A DNA stretch of 64,000 nt from JBAZWE01 sp041658605 (GTDB lineage: Bacteria > Actinomycetota > Thermoleophilia > BMS3ABIN01), in NCBI GenBank assembly GCA_041658605.1, contig JBAZZU010000007.1, positions 1 to 64,000 on the forward strand. Direction: 5' to 3'. Of the stretch, positions 1-5,980 are shown piece after piece. Position numbers and translations under genes: made by a program. The notes beneath the pieces were generated by a model. That model ran no database searches and had not been told where the DNA came from. It saw only the letters and a list, made by a program, of their open reading frames with translations. Position 1 is the first letter of the stretch; every line of letters begins with the position of its first letter.

Positions 1-60
1 CGAGAAGCCGATCACCAGCGCCACGATCTGTATCCTGCTTAAGGGGATATCATCGAACAT
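1..60 (-). CDS. 5' end of a leftward gene, probably a membrane protein (partial)
   Basis: Read on the minus strand, the first 60 bases give an ATG at 60-58 followed by 19 open codons running off the left edge (MFDDIPLSRIQIVALVIGFS). The second half is hydrophobic and looks like the start of a first membrane segment. It lies divergently from the GT-C type protein at 96, leaving only 35 bp between the starts. No strong ribosome-binding site is visible. The family cannot be named from 20 residues. The call rests on an open frame with a plausible start. Confidence 0.4.
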   Translation of the reverse strand, partial: MFDDIPLSRIQIVALVIGFS

Positions 61-95
61 GCTGATATTCTATAGAAAAACAGGGAAGCGGGACA

Positions 96-1679
96 ATGAC
101 GGAAGCTTATAGCGAGAATACGAGGGCAACGGCGCCGGCCAATGCCGGTGGAGATATCAATGAAGCACCGCCAAGTGCCGGCGGGCGTTTCAGCGAGGCG
201 CGGGCCGGACTGATCGTATTCGCTGTCCTGGCGCTGGCCGCTTTTCTTGCCTATCGCCGGGTTTTGGACAACACCCTGCTGGGCGATGATTACGGCCTCA
301 TCGCCATCGCGGGCAAACAGCCGGTCACGCAGCTCTGGAAGCTCTTTTCCGGCCTGGCGCCGGAGTTCATGCGGCCGGTGCCGCTCCTTGTCTGGTGGCT
401 CCAGTACAAGCTTTTCGGGACGGCGGGGATGCCGTCGCACATCATCAACACCAGCCTGCACGCCGGGACCGGCTTTCTGCTCTACCTGCTTCTCACCAGG
501 CTCGGGGCCGCGCGACTGGTCGCCTTGCTGGCCGCCCTGCTGTTTGTCGTAAGCCCGGCGGGCCCGGAAGCGGTTAGCTGGTCGGCGGGCAGGTTCGACA
601 TCCTTTCCCTGCTCTTCATGATGGCGACGCTGATCTTCTATGCCGCATATTTAAATAAACCTGGCCGCGCCGTCTACGCGGGTGCCATAGCGGCTACGGC
701 GCTGGCGCTGCTGAGCAAGGAGCAGGCGACGATGCTGATAATCGTCCTGCCGGTGTTCGACGTCCTTTACGCGCGGCATCCGCGCAACGAGGCACGATTC
801 CTCGGGATCGACTGGAAGCCGGCGGCAAGTCAGTCAGCCCGGCGACTGGCGCCGTTTCTTCTTGTCCTTCTGGTCTTCTTCGCGCTGCGCTACCTGGTGC
901 TCGGCAGCTTCGGCGGCTATGCGGGCCTGCCCAAAGCCGGGATGCCCACCTGGTTCGCCGCAAAGACTTCTTTCAATACACTGCTGAGCCCGCTCAACAA
1001 CTACATGTTCATCGAGGACACGATTATGAACCTGCTTCATTACATGTATGTGCTCGTCGTGGTGTCGCTAGTCGTCGTGGCCACCGGCTGGAGGAAGGCG
1101 ACAGACGCGGCGCGGCGGCTCTGGCTGTTTCTGCTCGTTACTTTCTTTGCCTCCATCATCCCCATATTTCCCTACGCGCTCATGGGCGGGCTGCCGTCGA
1201 ACCTGAAGGGCTCGCGTTTCTTCTACACACCGACCGCCGTCATCCTCTCGCTGCTGGTGGTCGGGATAGTCGAATTCGGCTTCAAGGCGCGCGGCTGGCG
1301 TATCGCCGCCGCCCTGCCGCTGGCGCTACTGCTCCCGGTCTACCTGTGGGCGGTCGACATAAACAACCGGCCCTGGGAAGATGCGGCGGTAATCAGTTAT
1401 GATATTCCCGAGGCGGTCTACAGCCTGCTGCCGGATCCGCCGCCGGATTCAAAGCTCTATTTTGAGAATATTCCCACTTGGAACGGTGCGTACGTGTATA
1501 TAACGGGGCTGCCGCAGGCGATAAGGTTCAGGTATGGGCGGGATGACCTCGAAGTCGTGAGGCTCGATCCCGCTTTCGACCGGCCTGACGATTCATACGC
1601 ATACATGTTTTATTACGACGGTCCGACCGAACAGGTGCGGCTGGTGAGGGGGCCGTTGAGGCTGGAGGAAGATAGTTAA
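96..1679 (+). CDS. polytopic membrane glycosyltransferase-like protein (GT-C fold, PMT/ArnT-like)
   Basis: This 527-residue protein has a hydrophilic N-terminal tail of about 35 residues, then roughly ten hydrophobic segments, and a soluble C-terminal part of about 100 residues. An acidic pair (D64-D65, in GDDYG) sits in the first loop after TM1, followed by an RP pair near 93 and an HIIN motif near 115. That arrangement is typical of GT-C glycosyltransferases, which use polyprenyl-phosphate sugars on the outer face of the membrane. The ATG at 96 is preceded by GGGAAG. The downstream UDP-glucuronate decarboxylase suggests a joint role in envelope or surface glycosylation. Donor and acceptor cannot be read from sequence. 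An alternative is a non-enzymatic membrane protein of the same fold. Confidence 0.7.
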   Translation: MTEAYSENTRATAPANAGGDINEAPPSAGGRFSEARAGLIVFAVLALAAFLAYRRVLDNTLLGDDYGLIAIAGKQPVTQLWKLFSGLAPEFMRPVPLLVWWLQYKLFGTAGMPSHIINTSLHAGTGFLLYLLLTRLGAARLVALLAALLFVVSPAGPEAVSWSAGRFDILSLLFMMATLIFYAAYLNKPGRAVYAGAIAATALALLSKEQATMLIIVLPVFDVLYARHPRNEARFLGIDWKPAASQSARRLAPFLLVLLVFFALRYLVLGSFGGYAGLPKAGMPTWFAAKTSFNTLLSPLNNYMFIEDTIMNLLHYMYVLVVVSLVVVATGWRKATDAARRLWLFLLVTFFASIIPIFPYALMGGLPSNLKGSRFFYTPTAVILSLLVVGIVEFGFKARGWRIAAALPLALLLPVYLWAVDINNRPWEDAAVISYDIPEAVYSLLPDPPPDSKLYFENIPTWNGAYVYITGLPQAIRFRYGRDDLEVVRLDPAFDRPDDSYAYMFYYDGPTEQVRLVRGPLRLEEDS

Positions 1680-1751
1680 GCGCAATCTGGGCGGGGCATG
1701 AATTTCTGGAGCGGGGCGTTTACCCCGCCAGTCAAATCGAGGAGGATTCAG

Positions 1752-2714
1752 TTGGAGCAAGAAAAAAAGAAAGTTTCCGTTATTACCGGCGCCGCCGGGT
1801 TTATAGGAGCCCATCTTACCGACTACCTGCTGGCAAAGGGGCATCGCGTCATCGGGCTGGACAACCTCAACACCGGCACCCTGCGCAACCTCGAGCACAT
1901 CGACACCGACGATTTCGTCTACATGAACATGGATATCACCGACTACATCGATGTCCCCGGCAGAGTCGACTACATCTATCACCTGGCCTGCCCGGCCAGC
2001 CCCATCGACTACCTGCAGATACCGCTGCATACGCTGAAGGTGGGCGCAGTGGGCACGAGAAACGCCCTTGGTCTGGCAAAGGCCAAGCGCGCCCGTTTCC
2101 TGATCACTTCGACATCCGAGGTCTATGGTGATCCGGAAGTTCATCCCCAGACCGAGGATTACTGGGGCAACGTCAATCCCATCGGTCCGCGCAGCGTCTA
2201 CGACGAAGCCAAGCGCTACGCCGAGACGACGACGATGGCCTATCACCGTCAGCAGGGGCTGGATACTCGCATCGTCAGGCTCTTCAATACCTACGGCCCG
2301 AAGATGCGCCCCTACGACGGCCGCGCCGTACCGACCTTCATCCGCCAGGCGCTTGAAGACAAGCACCTCACCGTCTTCGGCGACGGCAGCCAGACCCGCA
2401 GCTTCTGCTACGTGTCGGATCTGGTGGAGGGCATCGTCGGCATCATGAACTGCGATTATCACGGCCCGGTCAACCTGGGAAATCCGGGAGAATACACAAT
2501 CAAGCAGCTGGCGGAAATGATCATCGAGATGACCGGCAGCAGCAGCAAGGTCGTATATCAGGTACTGCCGACGGACGACCCCAAACGCCGCCGTCCGGAT
2601 ATATCACTGGCCAAGAAACTGACCGGCTGGGAACCGACCATCCTGGTCGACGACGGCCTCAAACGGACGGTGGAATGGTTCAAGGAATACTTCAGGGAAG
2701 AAGGGACGTTCTAG
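1752..2714 (+). CDS. UDP-glucuronic acid decarboxylase (UDP-xylose synthase), SDR family
   Basis: The product (320 residues from TTG at 1752) is an extended short-chain dehydrogenase. It shows the NAD-binding GAAGFIG at residues 13-19 and the catalytic Y150-x3-K154 in SVYDEAKRYAE. The stretches TSTSEVYGDP, GPRSVYDEAKR and RLFNTYGPKM are characteristic of the UXS branch, which converts UDP-glucuronate to UDP-xylose in the cytosol. I chose TTG 1752 over the ATG at 1698 because a consensus AGGAGG lies 7 bases upstream and the extra 18 residues are not conserved-looking. It probably supplies nucleotide sugar for the neighbouring glycosyltransferases. A dTDP-glucose dehydratase is a less likely alternative. 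Confidence 0.87.
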   Translation: MEQEKKKVSVITGAAGFIGAHLTDYLLAKGHRVIGLDNLNTGTLRNLEHIDTDDFVYMNMDITDYIDVPGRVDYIYHLACPASPIDYLQIPLHTLKVGAVGTRNALGLAKAKRARFLITSTSEVYGDPEVHPQTEDYWGNVNPIGPRSVYDEAKRYAETTTMAYHRQQGLDTRIVRLFNTYGPKMRPYDGRAVPTFIRQALEDKHLTVFGDGSQTRSFCYVSDLVEGIVGIMNCDYHGPVNLGNPGEYTIKQLAEMIIEMTGSSSKVVYQVLPTDDPKRRRPDISLAKKLTGWEPTILVDDGLKRTVEWFKEYFREEGTF

Positions 2715-2726
2715 GGGGCGGTTGAT

Positions 2727-2838
2727 TGTCATCCCGAGCCGTTCCATCACCCCGAGCCGGCCCATTGTCATCCCGAGCCGGGCTGTCTATACGAGCCGGC
2801 CCATTGTCATCCCGAGCCGCAGGCGAGGGATCTGCTCT
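2727..2838. repeat. five degenerate tandem copies of a ~20-bp GTCATCCCGAGCCG unit
   Basis: Between the decarboxylase gene and tRNA-Gly the motif GTCATCCCGAGCCG recurs about every 20 bp, with partly decayed copies (ATCACCCCGAGCCG, TATACGAGCCG). The last copy continues as CAGGCGAGGGATCTGCTC. A related array with the same kind of ending lies before tRNA-Thr at 31427. The unit resembles short dispersed elements of the form GTCATTCTGAGC...GAATCT seen in many bacterial genomes; their function is unknown. No gene is seen here. Confidence 0.8.
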
Positions 2839-2851
2839 TCATAGAACACGG

Positions 2852-2927
2852 GCGGATGTGGCGTAGTTGGTAACGCGTCAGCTTCCCAAGCTGAAGATCG
2901 CGGGTTCGATCCCCGTCATCCGCTCCA
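2852..2927 (+). tRNA. tRNA-Gly (CCC anticodon)
   Basis: The acceptor stem GCGGATG (2852-2858) pairs with CATCCGC (2917-2923), followed by discriminator T and an encoded CCA (2925-2927). The anticodon stem TCAGC/GCTGA encloses the loop TTCCCAA, giving anticodon CCC (glycine). The T-arm carries GGTTCGATCCC. The encoded CCA and complete cloverleaf make this secure. Confidence 0.95.
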
Positions 2928-3045
2928 GATGTTTAATGCCCGTCGTCCCTCTTGCCGAAGTCCCCTCCTTCACAACACAACAAATCGACCCCACCCCAAA
3001 TGGTTATAAGCTGTCAGCAGCGCGTAAATAACCCCAGGAGGCACA

Positions 3046-3618
3046 ATGAAAACCAACCTCGGCCCACGCAACTGCCTGTATCCGATGCCGACTACGCTGG
3101 TAGGCGCCACGGTGGACGGCAAACCGAATTTCATCACGATCGCCCATGTCGGCATCGCTACTCCCGGTATGATCACCCTGGGTATGGGGAAGACGCACTA
3201 CAGCAATGCCGGCATCCGCGAACATGGCGTTTTCAGCGTCAATATCCCCTCGGAGGAACTTCTTGAAAAAACTGATTGCTGCGGGCTGGTCTCGGGCAGG
3301 GAGATCGACAAGGCGTCGCTTTTCAGCATCTTCTACGGAGAGCTCGACCGCGCTCCGCTAATCGAGGAATGCCCAGTCAACATGGAATGCCGGCTGGTCA
3401 AAACCGTCGAATTTCCTACGCACGACCTCTTCATCGGTGAGATTGTCGCAACGCACTGCGATGAGGAGGTAGTGGAGGGTGGCGTCGTCGACTTCGCCCT
3501 CGTCAAACCGATGCTCTTCGTCATGAACGACCGCTCCTACTGGCGTCTCGGGGACAGGTTCGCCCAGGCCTGGAGCGCGGGCATGGAGCTGCGGAAACGG
3601 TTAAAGGCATCGGATTGA
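3046..3618 (+). CDS. flavin reductase family protein (FMN-binding, flavoredoxin-like)
   Basis: This 190-residue protein begins with the typical MKTNLGPRNCLYPMPTTLVG segment and has the split beta-barrel FMN-binding pattern of the flavin reductase / flavoredoxin family: NFITIAHVG near 27-35, GVFSVNIPS near 62-70, and a late SYWRLGD. Members bind FMN and act as soluble reductases or electron carriers, often in anaerobes. The ATG at 3046 has AGGAGG with good spacing, so the start is certain. It stands alone after tRNA-Gly, with no linked partner that would reveal its electron donor. The substrate is unknown. Confidence 0.85.
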   Translation: MKTNLGPRNCLYPMPTTLVGATVDGKPNFITIAHVGIATPGMITLGMGKTHYSNAGIREHGVFSVNIPSEELLEKTDCCGLVSGREIDKASLFSIFYGELDRAPLIEECPVNMECRLVKTVEFPTHDLFIGEIVATHCDEEVVEGGVVDFALVKPMLFVMNDRSYWRLGDRFAQAWSAGMELRKRLKASD

Positions 3619-3647
3619 GCGCCGACTCCAGGATTCCCGCCGCCAGC

Positions 3648-3699
3648 TGTGTCATCTGACACACCCTATGTAGCAAAACCTGTTATTTTTATCAGGTTT
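3648..3699. promoter_or_regulatory. two inverted repeats upstream of the first sigma-54 promoter (candidate activator sites)
   Basis: A perfect 16-bp palindrome TGTGTCATCTGACACA (3648-3663) and a second inverted repeat (AAACCTG at 3676-3682, CAGGTTT at 3693-3699, AT-rich centre) lie about 120-170 bp upstream of the -24 element at 3818. Sigma-54 promoters are normally activated by enhancer-binding proteins at sites 100-200 bp upstream, so these are candidate activator sites. The second repeat could instead be a weak terminator for the flavin reductase gene. Confidence 0.45.
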
Positions 3700-3815
3700 A
3701 CCTCTCAGCTAGCCTTGCCCGGCGCCACTCTATCTGCCGGAAACAAATCCCTCTGAAGTAAAAAACCCCAGCAATATAGCATATTTCTGACTCGTTACCT
3801 TCATCCTCACCGTTG

Positions 3816-3832
3816 TTGGCACGTTTTTTGCT
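3816..3832 (+). promoter_or_regulatory. sigma-54 (RpoN) type -24/-12 promoter, copy 1
   Basis: TTGGCACG-TTTT-TTGCT matches the sigma-54 consensus (YTGGCACG-N4-TTGCW) at every constrained base. The invariant GG (3818-3819) and GC (3830-3831) have the obligatory 10-bp gap. The start of transcription is expected near 3843, leaving a ~48-nt leader before ATG 3891. A second equally good site precedes the paralogous gene at 5981, which argues strongly against chance. Confidence 0.82.
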
Positions 3833-3890
3833 CATAAAACGTGTACAGACCGACCCCCAGAATTTCACACTATCAGGAGGATGAAGAAAA

Positions 3891-5354
3891 ATGCATACAC
3901 GTAGCAGGTACAGGATGAGATATATTTTGATTTTTTCACTGGTGGTGGTTCTCAGCCTTGCCATGGGCTCCCTTGCCATGGCAATCACCGGTGATACCAC
4001 CGCTCCGCTGGTCACCAACGTCGTACCCATCGATGGCAGCACCATATACACCAATGGCAGTTCGACGGTTTATTATCAGCTTGGCAACACGACCCCGCTG
4101 GTGATCAAGGCCGACTACAGCGACGAAGTCGGCGGCAGCGGTGTAGATGTCAACAGCGTCATGGTTCACCTCGACGGCGGCAATATGCTGGGCAACTGTC
4201 CGGTTCAGACCACGACCCATGTCGAATGCGTTGCAACCGCGGCCGACCTGTTTCCCGGCATACATCCGCTCGATATTTATGTGGCGGACATCGACGGCAA
4301 CCTCACCATGAATCGTACCTGGGTGACCGTTACTGTCGACAATGCAGCGCCGACATATTCCAACCTGACGCCCGCCGATGGCAGCACCATCCTCACGTCC
4401 CAGCTGAACAGTCTCAGCACCAATGACATGAGCGCCCTGCGCATTGATTACGATTTGACCGACCCGGCTCCTTCGAGTGGCTGGTCCCCGATGACCCACA
4501 TCAATGAAAGCGTCCCGCCCGGCGTCGCGGGCGCCATGATCTCAAACACATCATGCGTAAAATCACCATCGTCTACCGACCCGACGCATTATTCGTGCCA
4601 GATGAACAGGGCGTCGAAATTGAAGCTGGGCGACAACACGCTTTCGATCCTGCTCAAGGACAAGGTCGGCAATACAAGCAGCGACTATTCGAATGCAGCG
4701 ACTCTGAAACATTACAATGTGGTTGATAACGTCGCCCCAGCCGTAAGCGGCCTGACCGCCAACGTGACGACGATCTCGGCAAACCACAGCGACCCGAATC
4801 CCACCGGCGCCAACTCCGTGAACTTAAACAGCGGCATCAACGCCGGCACCGCGACGGTCAAGGTCGATGGCACCACGATCATTACTGGCTGCACCGCGAC
4901 CGCCACCGGTATCAGCTGCCCGACGCCTTCGGGCCTGTCGGTCAGTCCGCATACAGTCGAGGTAACTGTCGTCGATACGGCCGGCAATACCGGCACCAGC
5001 ACCATTTCATACACACCACCCTGCACACCCGGAAAACCGTCGCTGTCACTCAGCAGGCAGGGCACTTCATGGGCCAGCTACGCCGAATACCTGGCGCGCG
5101 AGCTCACGGTTCAGCTTGCCGTCAACAATACCGGGGCTGACGCCGCCAACAGCGTCGCCATCACCGGCGCGACCAGCACCAACGGCGTGACGCTCTCGAC
5201 CCCGGTCCCGATCGCTCTGGGTACGGTCGCCGGTGGCGCCTCCGCGGCGACCACCGTCAAGTATCACGTACCGGTCACGACCGGCTCGTTTAAGACCAGC
5301 TTCACCGCAAGCGCGTCCGACACATGCGGCACCAGCTACACCTATCCGGTATAA
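3891..5354 (+). CDS. secreted Ig-like repeat surface protein, short paralogue (copy A)
   Basis: This 487-residue protein has a signal peptide (hydrophobic core about residues 11-29, likely cut after SLAMA near 31). Three bacterial Ig-like modules follow, each opening with an APxxxxxxP motif (near 36, 152 and 283). The C-terminal beta domain starts at C378 (CTPGKPSLSLS) and resembles a CARDB/DUF11-type fold. Scattered cysteine pairs suggest disulphides outside the cell. There is no LPXTG, PEP-CTERM or transmembrane anchor. SD AGGAGG lies 10 bases before ATG 3891. Its last 109 residues are identical to those of the 1079-residue paralogue. A surface adhesin or matrix role is inferred; no enzyme domain is seen. 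Confidence 0.8.
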   Translation: MHTRSRYRMRYILIFSLVVVLSLAMGSLAMAITGDTTAPLVTNVVPIDGSTIYTNGSSTVYYQLGNTTPLVIKADYSDEVGGSGVDVNSVMVHLDGGNMLGNCPVQTTTHVECVATAADLFPGIHPLDIYVADIDGNLTMNRTWVTVTVDNAAPTYSNLTPADGSTILTSQLNSLSTNDMSALRIDYDLTDPAPSSGWSPMTHINESVPPGVAGAMISNTSCVKSPSSTDPTHYSCQMNRASKLKLGDNTLSILLKDKVGNTSSDYSNAATLKHYNVVDNVAPAVSGLTANVTTISANHSDPNPTGANSVNLNSGINAGTATVKVDGTTIITGCTATATGISCPTPSGLSVSPHTVEVTVVDTAGNTGTSTISYTPPCTPGKPSLSLSRQGTSWASYAEYLARELTVQLAVNNTGADAANSVAITGATSTNGVTLSTPVPIALGTVAGGASAATTVKYHVPVTTGSFKTSFTASASDTCGTSYTYPV

Positions 5355-5398
5355 GAGGGATAGGGAAAATGACAAACACGAATCATGGGAGAAGCCGC

Positions 5399-5533
5399 AT
5401 GACTGATACAAAAGAAGCGCGGGAACCCTATGCGAAGCCGGAAATGGTCAAGCACCATAACCTGAAGGATCTGACCTTCGAGTGCCCGCAATGGCAGTGC
5501 AGCGTAACGGTTCCGCCGCCGCCGCAGCCGTAA
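5399..5533 (+). CDS. 44-residue RiPP-precursor-like peptide, copy A
   Basis: The ORF follows the Ig-like gene directly. The first half contains Y11-AKP-E-M16-VKHH-N-LKDL-T26. This follows the Y-xx-P-x-L-xxx-G-xxxxx-T spacing of leader peptides bound by RRE/PqqD-like domains (lasso and related RiPPs), with M for L and H for G. The second half, FECPQWQC followed by SVTV and PPPPQP, would be the core, with two cysteines four residues apart and a proline tail. I prefer ATG 5399 because of GGGAG 7-11 bases upstream. ATG 5369 would add ten residues. No cyclase, protease, PqqD or transporter gene is in the window, so RiPP status is inference. It could instead be a small partner of the Ig-like protein. 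Confidence 0.6.
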   Translation: MTDTKEAREPYAKPEMVKHHNLKDLTFECPQWQCSVTVPPPPQP

Positions 5534-5561
5534 GGCCCGGGCGGTAGACAAGAAACAGTCA

Positions 5562-5590
5562 GGGCGGCCCCGCGAGGGGCCGCCCTTCTT
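5562..5590 (+). terminator. rho-independent terminator after cassette A
   Basis: GGGCGGCCCC (5562-5571), loop GCGA and GGGGCCGCCC (5576-5585) form a perfect 10-bp GC stem followed by TTCTT. It closes the Ig-protein/peptide transcription unit. Confidence 0.88.
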
Positions 5591-5798
5591 GCTGCTTTCT
5601 TTGAACCTGAGTACAGAATAATAGTCAAAAAGCTAAATCATTGGATGCTTTTTTGTGGCATTTCATACACTAGCTGTGCGAAAACCGGGTAATCCTGTCA
5701 GAATTTTGATATTTGAGTTTCTCTTCCCACCTCATAATGTCGGCGACAGCCACTGTATGCAGGCGCTCCTGCAGGTTTTCATGCATGTATTTCAAATC
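5591..5798. other. intergenic region upstream of the second sigma-54 promoter
   Basis: This AT-rich stretch holds no open reading frame that looks coding. It contains the weak dyad CACTAGCTGTG near 5668 and a CCTGTCAGAATTTTGAT stretch loosely like the CCTGTTATTTTTATCAGG inverted repeat in front of the first paralogue. These could be activator sites, but the resemblance is slight. Confidence 0.35.
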
Positions 5799-5815
5799 TT
5801 GGCACGCATCTTGCT
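5799..5815 (+). promoter_or_regulatory. sigma-54 (RpoN) type -24/-12 promoter, copy 2
   Basis: TTGGCACG-CATC-TTGCT again matches the -24/-12 consensus fully, with GG at 5801-5802, GC at 5813-5814 and ten bases between. It differs from copy 1 in the spacer but not in the constrained bases, which suggests selection for the element itself. The expected transcript start is near 5826. Confidence 0.82.
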
Positions 5816-5825
5816 GCTTAATAAA

Positions 5826-5980
5826 TGATGAATATATCTGATTCGATCAATGTCAATGGAGGATGAATGGGAAAAACGGGGGACTTGCCAGCAAGCGTCA
5901 ACCACAGAAATTCTTTATGGGCTGGATTCAATTAGAAGCCTTCAGCTAAAAGTCAAATGCTTTTCATAAAGGGGAAGAAC
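5826..5980 (+). other. ~155-nt 5' leader of the long Ig-like gene
   Basis: Between the predicted sigma-54 start and ATG 5981 lies a leader much longer than that of the first paralogue. It contains GGAGGATGAATGG (an apparent SD followed by a short frame), a small CTTG-CCAG-CAAG hairpin near 5884 and an AGCCTTCAGCTAAA stretch near 5937. It may carry a regulatory structure or a leader peptide. I could not match it to a known riboswitch. Confidence 0.35.

Larger units (their letters stand above)
5028..5590 (+). repeat. 563-bp duplicated block, copy A
   Basis: From 5028 to 5590 the sequence repeats at 8894-9456 (offset 3866). I see one difference over the whole block: C at 5537 against T at 9403. 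The block covers the last ~109 codons of the Ig-like gene, the complete small peptide gene and the terminator. The upstream coding parts are clearly related but diverged, so this segment has been homogenised recently by gene conversion, or the duplication boundary lies here. Confidence 0.97.

Noticed and set aside
1698..1751. ATG 1698 as the start of the UDP-glucuronate decarboxylase
   Set aside because: The extra 18 residues lack family resemblance, and a consensus SD precedes TTG 1752.
5399..5533. Calling the peptide a true lasso peptide precursor
   Set aside because: The Gly that starts a lasso core and the acceptor Asp/Glu at position 7-9 are not evident, and no B or C protein gene is nearby; only a general RiPP-like label is justified.
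5855..5960. Possible ydaO-type cyclic di-AMP riboswitch in the leader of the long Ig-like gene (GGGGGA and TCAGCTAA stretches)
   Set aside because: Only isolated short matches; the conserved paired elements and their order cannot be traced, so no call was made.
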